From Burhinus oedicnemus (taxonomy: Eukaryota > Chordata > Aves > Charadriiformes > Burhinidae): a DNA stretch of 64,000 bases. A model generated the notes under the pieces. It had not been told where the DNA came from and made no database searches. It saw only the letters and a program-made list of their open reading frames with translations. Position numbers and translations under genes: made by a program. Below, in pieces: positions 38,939 to 49,200 of the stretch. The stretch covers positions 1,465,738-1,529,737 of the forward strand of contig VFFE01007605.1 in assembly GCA_008921705.1 (NCBI GenBank), in the 5' to 3' direction. Numbering within the stretch: the stretch's first letter is position 1; each line of letters begins with the position of its first letter.

Positions 38939-38960
38939 AAAAAAAAAAAAAAAAAAAAAA
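38939..38960. repeat. Poly-A run (22) next to the assembly gap
   Basis: Twenty-two A residues are followed by GAAAATAAATATATATC and then the gap. There is no AATAAA-type signal just upstream, so this is not clearly a retrocopy tail. Confidence 0.85.
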
Positions 38961-38987
38961 GAAAATAAATATATATCAAAATTAAAA

Positions 38988-39037
38988 NNNNNNNNNNNNN
39001 NNNNNNNNNNNNNNNNNNNNNNNNNNNNNNNNNNNNN
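38988..39037. other. Assembly gap, 50 N
   Basis: Exactly fifty N residues. A round number suggests an arbitrary gap length. Low-complexity A-rich DNA lies on the left and GC-richer DNA on the right, so a hard-to-sequence GC-rich segment may be missing. Confidence 0.99.
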
Positions 39038-39468
39038 GGTCACCCTGTTGTTCGGTGAGTTGTACCCTGGTGACAAGCAGAGCGCTGCAGGACGGGCGAG
39101 CAGGAGCCCGGCTGCTCACGCCCAGCCGCCTCCCAAAGTCACCCGGAGCTTCAGTGGAGCGTATGGCCAAGGGGCAAAAGCGTGACAGGCTGCTCCTCTG
39201 GAGGGACAACCGGTGACACTCACAGGGTCGGCTTCCATTAGGGGCTGGATCTGCAAAGGGCTGGCTGAGCTCGCTGCATGCTGGGCTGTGCCGCCGCTGG
39301 GGAAGGTCACCGGGGCTGAAACCCTGGATTGATTGTACCGTTGTACCTTGAGTAAAGGTTAAAGAAAAACTTTTGTACCATATGAAGCAAGTATTGATTT
39401 CCTGAAGGCAACTGGGAATTGCACTATGGCTACACTTTCTTTTACTGAGATAGTGTCACTTTTTTCTC

Positions 39469-39507
<39 letters not shown>

Positions 39508-42263
39508 GGCCATGATGTTTCTCTAAGCAAGCTCTCTGCGGTCTTCGGTGGTTAGCTTTCTGGTTTTGTGAGTGATTGAAATGAGAGTTAAGATTTTAAT
39601 GTTCCCTGTTGCACCACCCACCGTTTCTGTGTCTATAAGATTTCATTAACTTTAATGATACAATAAAAAAACCCCTAGGTGTAATAATGCAGTGATGATA
39701 GAAAGGGAGTAACTCAAAGCAACTCAGAGCACTCCTGTTGTTAACGCACTCCGTATGAGATCTTGTCCTTCAGTAATTCAGAAAGCAGAGTTGCAAGATT
39801 CATTTGATTCATTTTGGTACCTCCAAGACCAGAATTACAGGACTGTGTGTGCAAACCTCTCTATACGGGGATAATTTTGGCTTTCACTTGCTACGCTTGT
39901 ATACACTGACATAGGGGATACGTGTATCAATAAGCAGATACCTGGCTGAGAAGATGAAATGACTGTGATTGAGCTCTTGCAGAAAATGCTAGGGTATGCA
40001 GCGTGGCTGTATGCCTTGAAAAAGACAGGAGAGGCACCAGAAGTGTACACAGTGGTATAAATTAAGAGCTGTAGAGCCATGGCTTACCCCCTCCGCCCCC
40101 AAACTTTAACCAGCAGCGGTGCTTCTCATTCATAACTTCAGCTCAGCAGGGCGCAAATGCTGACGACTTCTTCTTCAACACATGGTTTATTCAGCCATCC
40201 AAGGCGACTACGAAGTTATTGCATGCTCTCAAATATTTCTTGCAGATAAGGTTTTGTCATTACTGGAATTTAACACTTTATTCAGCCTTGCCTTGAAATT
40301 GTCTGGCCCTGTCACAAAACCATCACAGCTGTCCTTTTACTGTGACCGTTCTGTAAAGAAGATGATGATTTGTAATTTATTTTTGCAACAGAATTACTCA
40401 CTGTGAGTGGGGAGTACAATTTTGCAAGGCTGATTTAACTTGTTTTCTTGTTTCAAGGACAGATATAATCCTATATTTACAAAGTAATTACATGGTCCTT
40501 CATGTATAATACTTAGACTGTTTGTGGAAGCTATTCATCATATAATTAAATGAATGGTTACCCTTTACAACTTCTTGTAACAGGTAAAGTGTCCTCAAAA
40601 TTTGTGCAGTACTAAATACAGCTTTCCCCAAATTGCAGGTGCTGGTTAAAGTGACCAACAGTTTTGCTACATTATACTTATATATGTTTTCCATCCCTTT
40701 TTTTTGAAATTAATTCAGATGTGTGAGTATTTAATGAGACTTTGGTTTTTTTTTCATTAACTGGTGTGCTGAGGAGGGTTATATCTGAAACCAAGGATTA
40801 GAAAATCAAAATTTTGCAACCTCCTGAAGTGCCCACATCACTCAGGTCAGTCCTGTAATGCCAAAAGCCTTTGCCAACTGTTTAGAGCATTCAAAATAAT
40901 GATAACGATTTTTCATTCACTTAGTAAAAGAGAAGGAGAAAATGGAGGAGAGAAACTGAAGTGACCTTTTGTGGTGAGCAGAAATGTGCCAATATTGAAA
41001 CACAATTATCTGAAGTGCCTGTGGGTACCAGCTTCCTGTTGATAACCTGTGGTGCTAATTACCTGCAAGAATTCAGGGCAGATATTTGTGACTTGAATTA
41101 ATTGGCTCTCGGGAAAGACAGCACTTGCAGAGGCTATCGAGAGAAAGTAATACAGAATAGCAAGACGGAAAAGATGCTTGTGATGCCGGTGGGGCCTTTT
41201 GGTTCTGGTTTCCACCGTTCTCCTCTACGTCTGCGGTTGTGCTGCAGCCTGAGTGCTTCAGCCGGTCTGTGAGATACCATGTTTTATCGCGCTCCTTTAA
41301 CCTTCTCAGTGATTAGAAATGTGATTTGGTAGCTTTTCCACCTCTTCGTCCCTCTCTAGCCTCGCAGACCTGTGGGGCAGAAGCAAGGTGGCCAGTTAAT
41401 CAAAATACAATGTACTGAAAAGGTCAAAATAGTAGAGCAGACTCAATATATTTTTCTAGAATGGGAGGCATTAATATTCTGTGTCTTCATAGACCACAGC
41501 GTAATGTCAAGGACTGCAACATCTGAGCAGAAAATAGAAAAAAGGCAATAGATTCCCTTGACAAAGATTTTAATTAGAATGAATAATGATACAAAACTAA
41601 CTCATGGGTTTTTTGCATGTCTCATTTTGGAAGATACATGGAGTTCTGTTAAGCAGCTCAGAGGATACTTGGTTTTGCAAAAACCCAAATGATTTGCACA
41701 GTGCATAGAATCAGCAACTTTGCTTTTGGAGAAAAAAGTATCCAAATGCTCATTGCTTTTAGCGGAGGTAGGATAGCATGGCTTCTGGGGCATGAGGTGC
41801 CCATGGTTATTCTGTGCCTAAGCCTTCCTTGCTCATCTTCTATAGCTGAGCTAATTTGCCCATACCCTGGTGAAGAAGTAAACTGGCATTACATTTTAAA
41901 AGAGATTAGGTGGGATCAGGTTTTTCAAAGAGCTTGGTGCCTACCAGGGTATTAAAAAGCCAGCAAACTTTTGTGAGGGCTTGAATCCTGCTGCCTCTGA
42001 GCATCTGGCCATGGAGAGCCCCAGAAGATGCTGCATAATCCAGGGAAATTTTACACAGCTAATCTTTACTGCCGTGCTGAAAAAGCAGCTTGGGTGCTTC
42101 CACATAGCTGCTGAGCCACTGAGGATGTACCTCAGGCTTCAGAAATGCTCTATGACCCACAGCTCGGCCCCTGTGAGGAGAGCTAATATCTGTACACAGC
42201 GACAGCAAACCGAGGGCACCTCGTTAAGTACATCCGTCTGCTTACTTAATGCAGCCTGACCAT
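39038..42263. other. Unique non-coding sequence; GC-richer at its left end
   Basis: The first 290 bases after the gap are GC-richer with several CpGs and contain TTCG|GTGAGT, a good donor-like site at 39054/39055. No open reading frame can be tied to it. The remainder is AT-rich unique sequence with a long T-run at 39473-39503. Confidence 0.45.
39473..39503. repeat. Poly-T run (31)
   Basis: Thirty-one T residues. Read on the minus strand this would be a poly-A tail, but the adjoining 100 bases lack a polyadenylation signal and any recognisable retrocopy. It is most simply a homopolymer. Confidence 0.9.
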
Positions 42264-42356
42264 GTCCTAAGTGACATTCCCAAGGTCACACAACTAGCCA
42301 AAGCCAGGACCGGGCTGAGGGTGTGCTGATGCAGTCTTTCTGACCTATGACTCCTC
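42264..42356 (-). repeat. MIR SINE remnant
   Basis: On the plus strand, TAAGTGACATTCCCAAGGTC and ACACAACTAGCC match the reverse complement of the MIR core (AAGTAACTTGCCCAAGGTCA, CACAGCTAG). These are followed by a degenerate B-box region and GCAGTCTTTCTGACCTATGA (compare GCAGTCTGGCTCCAGAGTC). Order and spacing fit a reverse-oriented MIR. It is the best-preserved old SINE in the window. Confidence 0.72.
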
Positions 42357-42529
42357 TAAAAAGGTATATTTTGGCTCCTGCTCCCTGGTGAGGCCCCTCT
42401 CCCCATGCAGGGGTGCAGCTGGGCGAGCAGCGCTCAGGCGGGCACACTGACCTTTTCTTCTGCCCTGGTGACAGATGTTCCTCGCAGACATGTCAAAATG
42501 CGTTCTTTCTACTCCCTCTCTCCTTTTCA
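42357..42529. other. Unique sequence
   Basis: A short spacer between the MIR remnant and the AT-rich segment to the right. Nothing recognised. Confidence 0.5.
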
Positions 42530-42960
42530 GGGTGTCTTTTTATTGATTAGTCCAGGCAGGTAAATCTGAGCCTAAAGTAATTACCCTCTCTTTGTTTCAT
42601 AAGGTCCCTGGGCCCAATATATTTTAATGACTTTCCTCCTCTTTAATGGATATCAAATGACTCCTCATGACGTCCATCATTTCTCCTCAGTGACACTGGT
42701 GGCTGGTTACAGCTGGTTCAGACAATTCTGGGCAAACAGACCTTTTAAAGATAATTAACATTCAAAAAGGTCAGTTATCCTTGCAGGTCTGCATGCTGAT
42801 GTTCAGCTGCGAGTAAGAGAGTTTAGCTACCCTTTATTATAAACACCAAATTGAAAACCCGAAGCACAGCCAAATCCATTTGTAATAATCCCACACAGGT
42901 ATGGCTTTCGCTGCACAGTGTATGAATATTGAGCTTTTAATTTTTTTCCGTTTCTTCTAC
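42530..42960. promoter_or_regulatory. Enhancer-like segment (putative conserved non-coding element)
   Basis: Unique AT-rich DNA with TAATTA at 42578-42583 and 42752-42757, a CRE-like ATGACGTCC near 42667-42675, CCCTTTATTATAAACACC near 42831, and TTTGTAATAATCCCACACAG near 42880. No reading frame or repeat family explains it. Evidence is by motif texture only. Confidence 0.25.
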
Positions 42961-43343
42961 CAGCCAGCTGCTCAGCTATTTCAATTCCTGTAAAATATTT
43001 ACAAATATCGGCTCTTCCTCCTGCCTGCCTACGCTCACCTCCTCAGTGTAACATTTGCATTTCTTTGTCCCCTGACAGCATCAATGAACATTTGATTAGG
43101 GCTTTTGGAGCCCTAACATATGGATCTTCTCCCTTGTTCATCTTGGCCTACCCCCATGGTCCTTTCTCGACGAAGAGCACTCGATCCTGTCCTGCACATT
43201 TATCAGCCCCGGCTTTCCTCCTTCCAGCTGTGATTTATAGGGAACACGGACCCAAAGGAAATGTCTTTGAAGGTCGGATGGGAAGGGCCATTGCAGCTTG
43301 TCAGGATAAGCAACAGTTAATGCAGTATTTTCACATGCTTTCT

Positions 43344-43399
43344 TGTGTGTGTGTGCGCGCGCGTGTGTATATAGACACACACACATACATGTGCGTATG
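43344..43399. repeat. (TG)n(CG)n / (CA)n compound microsatellite, Z-DNA-prone
   Basis: Positions 43344-43373 are thirty strictly alternating pyrimidine-purine bases (TG, then CG, then TG/TA). One interruption is followed by 25 more alternating bases at 43375-43399, (AC)n, then ATACATGTGCGTATG. The TG and CA halves are inverted relative to each other, so a hairpin is also possible. Confidence 0.9.
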
Positions 43400-45767
43400 A
43401 ATATATCGGCATGAGAACAAGCGTTAGTCCAGCAAGATGGGCGAGTGCTTTCCTGAACTGGAGCTGTTGTGTGTGTTCTTGTGGTGCAGTTTCTTTATCA
43501 GAACGTACTTAAGTCATTGCAAGGCCTGAAGATGATGATTAGATGGTGGAGTAGTTTTGCAGATACTGTCTTTCTATTTTGGCTGAAGCAAATAGCTTGG
43601 TCTTTTTTATTGCATTTTTGAATGAGATTGAGAGAGATACAGATTTAACCTAAATTGCCGAGGTGAAAGAGTCCCAAGGCTGACTGTATGGACAAAGCAG
43701 CTTTCCCAGAGAATGACTGCTTATACAATTATGCAGCTGACCCAAATAAAAGTGCCCATTAAAAACTGCAAATGGAAGCACTCTCGGAATGCATGTCCTC
43801 CTACAAACTGAACCTGAACCAGGGTTTTTCTTTCTTGAGAAAACTGTGTCTGAAAACAAATGGGGTTTTTTTGCTCTTGCTGCAAGGGTAGTTCATTAAC
43901 ACTGAGCTTCTGCGCTTCATGATTCCAGCGTGACACGTTTATCTGCCAGGTATTGGTAAAAGCAGGCTTCTCTGCGGATATGGAAAGCAAAGGGAAAACG
44001 TAGGGGTACGAATTCTGCCCAGCAGTTAAGTATCATTATGTCTGCCATATCTTTGATTTTCTCACTTTTCAGCCTGTGCTTTGCTTTGCACAAAACTTTT
44101 TAGTTCTTATGATTCTGCATCCGTCAATGGCGTGGCATGCAGGCAACTGCAGTGGCTTCAGCAGAGGCATCTTAGGAACAAGAAAACCTTGCGTGAGTAG
44201 AGGGAATACAAAGCATGAGCAATTTGGTCATAGTGAAATGGCTATTATCACGATGGTTAATATCTAAGTTTCTGAGCTGGATGGTTAATGCCTGAGCTTA
44301 CAGACATACAAATAATAAAATGAGGGGCAAAAAGGTTTTCAACCTAAACATGCCATTTATCTCTTCTACTTCTGTCACTTCTCAGAAGATGAAGCCCGGG
44401 TCCTGGCCCCACGATAGACCCTGACACCCACAGCCCTGAGGCTGGCCCTCAGCCTGCTGCTCGGCATGACTTTGGCAACTTCTTCTAGTGGGGTTGTAAA
44501 GAAACCCTGCGTCTGCAGGAGCTGTGTGCCTTGCCGGATCACAGAGGAGGGCTCAAGGGGTGTTGATTTTTGGGTGTCCAGGTGGTCCCAGCAATTGTGA
44601 GCATCGCAGTGAGGGATGGCTGTTTGAGAAGCAGATGTGGAATTTGTTTTATTTCACAAGTCTGAACAAATCAATGAAAACATGCAATTTCAACCCATTT
44701 ATACACTCTGTCTTTATTTAAATGACTGCTAGAGGTAATAATTCAGAGCTGCTCAAATTGCACTGGTGACTTTGGGAAAGTCACTGCTGGCACCAGCCTG
44801 GATGCTGCTGGACAATATGTTACAGCAGGAGTAGGTGTCAGTTCTCCAGTTTCATTACTGCTGATGGTTATTACTGTCTTCTGGAAATGTCCCTCCCACT
44901 GATGGCTAATCAATGAGCTTGGCATTGCTTCGAAATAAGTTGTAGGTCAGTAATAAAACTGCAACAATTAGCAAGTTTGCCTTTTGCGCCAAATATTCAA
45001 CGTATTTCCCCACCTCCTCCCCAAATAGTCTGCTTATTGAATTGTTACTTTTTTGACACTAACAGATGGTTCCTGGTGGCTGGCATCTGCAAAATTTGGG
45101 AACAGATTGATGAAATTGATAATGACCAGTTTCTGCAACAGATGGCTTATAGACAGATTTCTGTGTAAACTGACAATGTTGCATTTAAAGAGAAATTTCC
45201 AATGAACCCACACATTACAGCTATGATTACAACATTATTTAGACCCTGAAAAATGGATCTAAGCTTAGCATACGCGCTATGTAGTGTCTAAAACAAAGGT
45301 TAAGAAAGATTGATTAGATAATTAGCATTGCTTTATTAGCCTTTCACCACATCTGCACGATGTTCTTACATAAACATTCCCTGCCTAAAATTGCAGTGAT
45401 GATGTTTTAATATTTCCTATGTAGATAGGAGAGAACTCAATTTATTTTATAAAATATTGTTGCCTCAGATCTTCAAACCCTGTCTAACAGACAATTATAC
45501 ACAGCAAGATCATAGAATAGCAAGAGTGATCTCCATGCCATGGTGGGATGGAAGCACGTTGACTGCAGCCGGGGCTTTTCAAGCTTGCTCTCACTCACAT
45601 GAGGGGAGCGCTGTCTCACTTTGCAGCGTAGGCAGGCCTGGAGTATTGCTGTGGCTGCAGGATTGCTCTTGTGTGTTGGTCCTCTGCTTGCCAACAAGGC
45701 TTTCCACAGCCTTTCAGAACAGCTGTGATGTACCCTCCTTTTTTTTTTTTTTGGATAGCAGATGTAA
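43400..45767. other. Unique non-coding sequence
   Basis: No gene is supported. A weak MIR-like phrase, CTGGTGACTTTGGGAAAGTC (44762-44781), and an AT-rich stretch with GATAATTAGCATTGCTTTAT near 45316-45335 are the only notable points. A T-run at 45739-45752 abuts the CR1 copy. Confidence 0.45.
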
Positions 45768-46260
45768 GAATCACAGAATCACAGGGGTTGGAAGGGACCT
45801 CTGGAGATCATCTAGTCCAACCCCCCTGCCAAAGCAGGGTCACCCAGAGCAGGTTACACAAGACGGTGTCCAGGCGGGGTTTGAATGTCTCCAGAGTCGG
45901 AGAATCCACCACCTCTCTGGGCAGCCTGTTCCAGTGCTCTGCCACCCTCAAAGGAAAGAAGTTCCTCCTCATGTTTAGATGAAACTTCCTACTTTCAAGT
46001 TTGTGCCCATTACCTCTTGTCCTATCACTGGGCACCACTGCAAAAAGACAGGTGCCATCCTCCTGGCACCCTCCCTTTAAGTATTTGTAAACACTGATGA
46101 GATCCCCCCTCAGTCTTCTCTTCTCCAGACTAAAAAGACCCAAGTCCCTCAGCCTTTCCTCATAGTAAAGGTGTTCCAGTCCCCTAATCATCTCTGTAGC
46201 CCTCTGCTGTTCCCTCTCCAGCAGTTCCTTGTCTTTCTTGAACTGGGGAGCCCAAGAACA
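45768..46260 (-). mobile_element. CR1 LINE, 5'-truncated, with open ORF2 end (copy 2)
   Basis: The plus strand starts with the reversed octamer tail AGAATCACAGAATCACAGGG, then GTTGGAAGGGACCTCTGGAG and ATCATCTAGTCCAACCCCCC. It runs through the whole C-terminal part of ORF2 and stops abruptly near 46260, where CR1 similarity is lost. The copy is 5'-truncated, about 490 bp and on the minus strand. It belongs to a different CR1 type from copy 1 (GATCTCTAGAGGTCC-like rather than CTTTAAGGTCC-like 3' end). An unbroken frame and a well-kept tail suggest it is younger than copy 1. Confidence 0.97.
45808..46260 (-). pseudogene. CR1 ORF2 C-terminus (LINE reverse-transcriptase protein), truncated
   Basis: This minus-strand frame is the C-terminal end of the CR1 ORF2 polyprotein, downstream of the reverse-transcriptase catalytic core. 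It contains the family-typical run [15 protein letters not shown], then [59 protein letters not shown] and [11 protein letters not shown]. It ends in QGGWTR and a stop. About 150 codons are open with no frameshift or stop. The endonuclease and catalytic RT motifs are absent because of the 5' truncation, so no active enzyme is encoded. Having no promoter of its own, it is expected to be inert. It explains the antisense open frames of similar length on the plus strand at 45457-45982. Confidence 0.93.
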
Positions 46261-49200
46261 TCCTTGTGATGTGGTGGTGCTAGCACTTTGATAAAGGATT
46301 TTGTGCCTTTCACAGCATGAGAGGAGTCTGGGTTTGCAGCACCTTGGTAGCTGCAGGCATCTGAGATGTGGCCTGTGGTGCTTGCTGAGCCCTCTGACAT
46401 CCCTATGTGGCGCAATGCCAGGCTGTGTTTGCTCCTGGGTTTGATGGCATCATTGCACATCCTGTGTCAGAGAAAATGCTTTGATCACCCATGCCTTGGG
46501 TGAAGACTGAAGATTTACTTCAGCTGTGCCCCTGTGACTGTCTTGTTGGTCTATCACCCATGTTTTAGTTGGCCACAGAAAATGGCTTTGGGCAATGTTT
46601 TGGCTAACATAAGTGCCGGAGTCCCAGAGCCGGGTTGCTGAGGCAGAGGGAGTGCTGCTGTGCTGCCGAGCAGTGTTCCACAGCTGCAGCGTTCAGGCTC
46701 TCATCTTGCCACCTAATACGAGCAAGTTCGTAAAGGCAACCTCTGCAGTGCTTCAAGTGAGACGTGTAGGAGAACAGTAATGTCCAGCACACCTTTACTT
46801 GTGTTGGATATTTTTTTCATTTCTGACACATTGCTTTGTTCTCGCCAAAACTGTCTAGGCTTTGCTATTCTCCCCATGTCTTGTTGCCCCTTGTTGCAAC
46901 AACTTGTTGTTGCATCTCTGCTGGCACCTGCCACCTCCTTGAGATGTTTTCCAGCGAGACGGACGCCTCTGTTGCTTTTCTTCGGAGGCTCAGGCTGAAG
47001 CACTTTGTGCTGTGATGGAAGCCCTAATGGGCTATGGTCCCTCCCTGGTAAAATGTAAGGCACGGGGCCAGCGCGTTGACCTTTGAGTTAGTAGAGTATC
47101 TCTGGAGTAAAGGCTGAAAACTCCACCATCGATAAAGCAGTGACTGCAGGTTCATTCATCACAGGCTCTCAACCCATCAGAAACCCCGCGGCGTAAAGGA
47201 CATTAAGTAAGAGTTGTGTGATGACTCGGCCTCACTTGGCACTGGTTTTTCCTACCTTGATCAAGGACTCTTGACACTGTGAAACAAATTATTCAAAACT
47301 TGTCTGGACACCTTAATTTGTGCTGAAGCTCTCAGAGGTCAACAGTGCTGGAGCTGTGAGGCCGGTCAATGAAGATGTATGCGGTGTGCACTCCTCATAA
47401 ATTCACCTGCCTAAAAGAGTCCCATCAGGGTTGCCTTGGGCAGACGGGGACAGGGACGAGTCTCCAGAAGGACTGTATTTGCATCTTTACTGGTAAATCT
47501 GTTGATTGCTGCCCTGACATTACTTTTCTAGCAATGAGAGAAGCGAGATACAGTAGAGGGTACCACCACATGAGAAATTCAGCTTTTTGTTGGTACGATT
47601 GGCATCATGGGATGGTTTTGTTTGTTTCCTGCAACTCTATTTTTAAATCCAAGCGCTCTTCCTATAGGCAAAATTGAAATAGTTTTAACTCAAATGAGTG
47701 TAAAACCAAATAAAACTGGAACAAAATCCCTGAGGCAATAGCAGTTTAACTGAAATCAGTTCCTCTGCTTGAATTGGACAAACAGACTTTAAAACCAAAC
47801 TGCATTAATTTAGCTAGGTAGTCCTGGAAATACGTATTTTGTTGATGTCTTACAGTGCAGAAGTGCAGTTAGTTAAAACCCTCTGAGCTGTCTGCCCTGC
47901 AGAGCTGCACAATACCGTTTCTCCCAAGAGACTTTTTTTTTTTTAATTTGTTCCTTCTTATTTTGATTCCTTTTTAAATAAAAAAAAGGTTTTTTTAAAC
48001 AGCTGCAGAGGTACAGGTGGCTAGGGATGGTGTTAGGGTTTCTCAGGAGTAACAGCTTCAAAACTACCTTTTTCTGAGTGGCAATTTCTCAGAGCTCTTT
48101 CTAAAATATTCTCAGCTCTGGTTCTGATATAGACATTGTGATTGATGTGCAATTTTCATTGGGTTTGAGTAAATCTGACGATTTGATATCAACCTGAAAT
48201 TGCATTGGTAAACACAGAATTGAATTTGGCTACAACTATTTGCATCTAGCATCAGATTGTGGAAAATAGTCATCCACCAAAGAAAGTGAAATATTAAAAT
48301 TCTTGAAGACCTTTAATCCTTTTTGTTCTTATTTTCTTTCTCTTATATGAGGTTCCTTCAGTGTAGGAAAAGAAAACCCTTGTGCAATACAAATGTATCA
48401 AACTGCTAAGGTTAGTTTATTTACATAAATGCTGCTTTCACTGTCTTCCCTAGATTATTTTCAGTGCAAATCACTGTTGCTTGAATGTGCGGTGCTTATA
48501 ATGATTCAAAAGCTATTATGGCTTCTGCTCCAAGGGATGATCTACTTCTGTAGCAATGCCCAGAGAAATGTTCTGCTTCCTAATTGTTGCTCAAAGGCAG
48601 CTAATTTGCTCTTTTTCGGGTGTCAGGAAAAATGAGGCATGCTTGCTTTATTTTTTATTTATCTGGTTTACTTGGGCTAGGCAGAGTGAGGGAGATGGGG
48701 GCGGTCGGTATGAACGGAGGGATCTGCAGGCGCTTCTTAGCTGCAGGCTTCTCCCCCGGGTGTCTCTGTACCATCATCGGGGCACATTTGGGTCTCCCCT
48801 CCAGGGAAAGAAAGGCTGGGGGCATTTCTGCCCTGGCTGTTTGCAAGGCTACTCAGATGGCAGCCTGGGTTTGGGCTCAGAGGCACATTCAAGTCTGGGT
48901 CCATCCTCCTGAGCATGAGAAGGTTCCATCCTGGGAGTGTTTGAATTTATTCCTGTTATTCTGCTTTCTCATGGGTTCTGGCTTCCCACGCACTCAGGAA
49001 GGTGTTTTCAGCACTCATCTACCCTTGGTGGGGCTGGCTAGGACATGATCCTGGCACTAAAGAGAAATCTTTTCCCAGTTTATTATCTTTTTGATCAGGC
49101 TTTAAGGAAGCCTTGTTTTATCACAGCTACCATGCATCTCTGTGTCTCCCTGTTGCTGATCAAATGGCAGTTCTGGTGAGGGATCTGTGCATAACCACCA

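Noticed and set aside
39473..39503. T31 as the tail of a minus-strand processed pseudogene
   Set aside because: No AATAAA-type signal and no recognisable mRNA-like frame in the adjoining sequence. The same holds for T29 at 54636-54664, A22 at 38939-38960 and A18 at 61370-61387.
44762..44790. MIR-like phrase CTGGTGACTTTGGGAAAGTC
   Set aside because: It resembles the MIR TGTGACCTTGGGCAAGTCAC word, but the B-box region and downstream blocks are not visible.
45457..45982. 173-codon plus-strand frame, the longest in the window
   Set aside because: Its right half is antisense to the CR1 ORF2 C-terminus and its left half has no features. It is a shadow of the retrotransposon.
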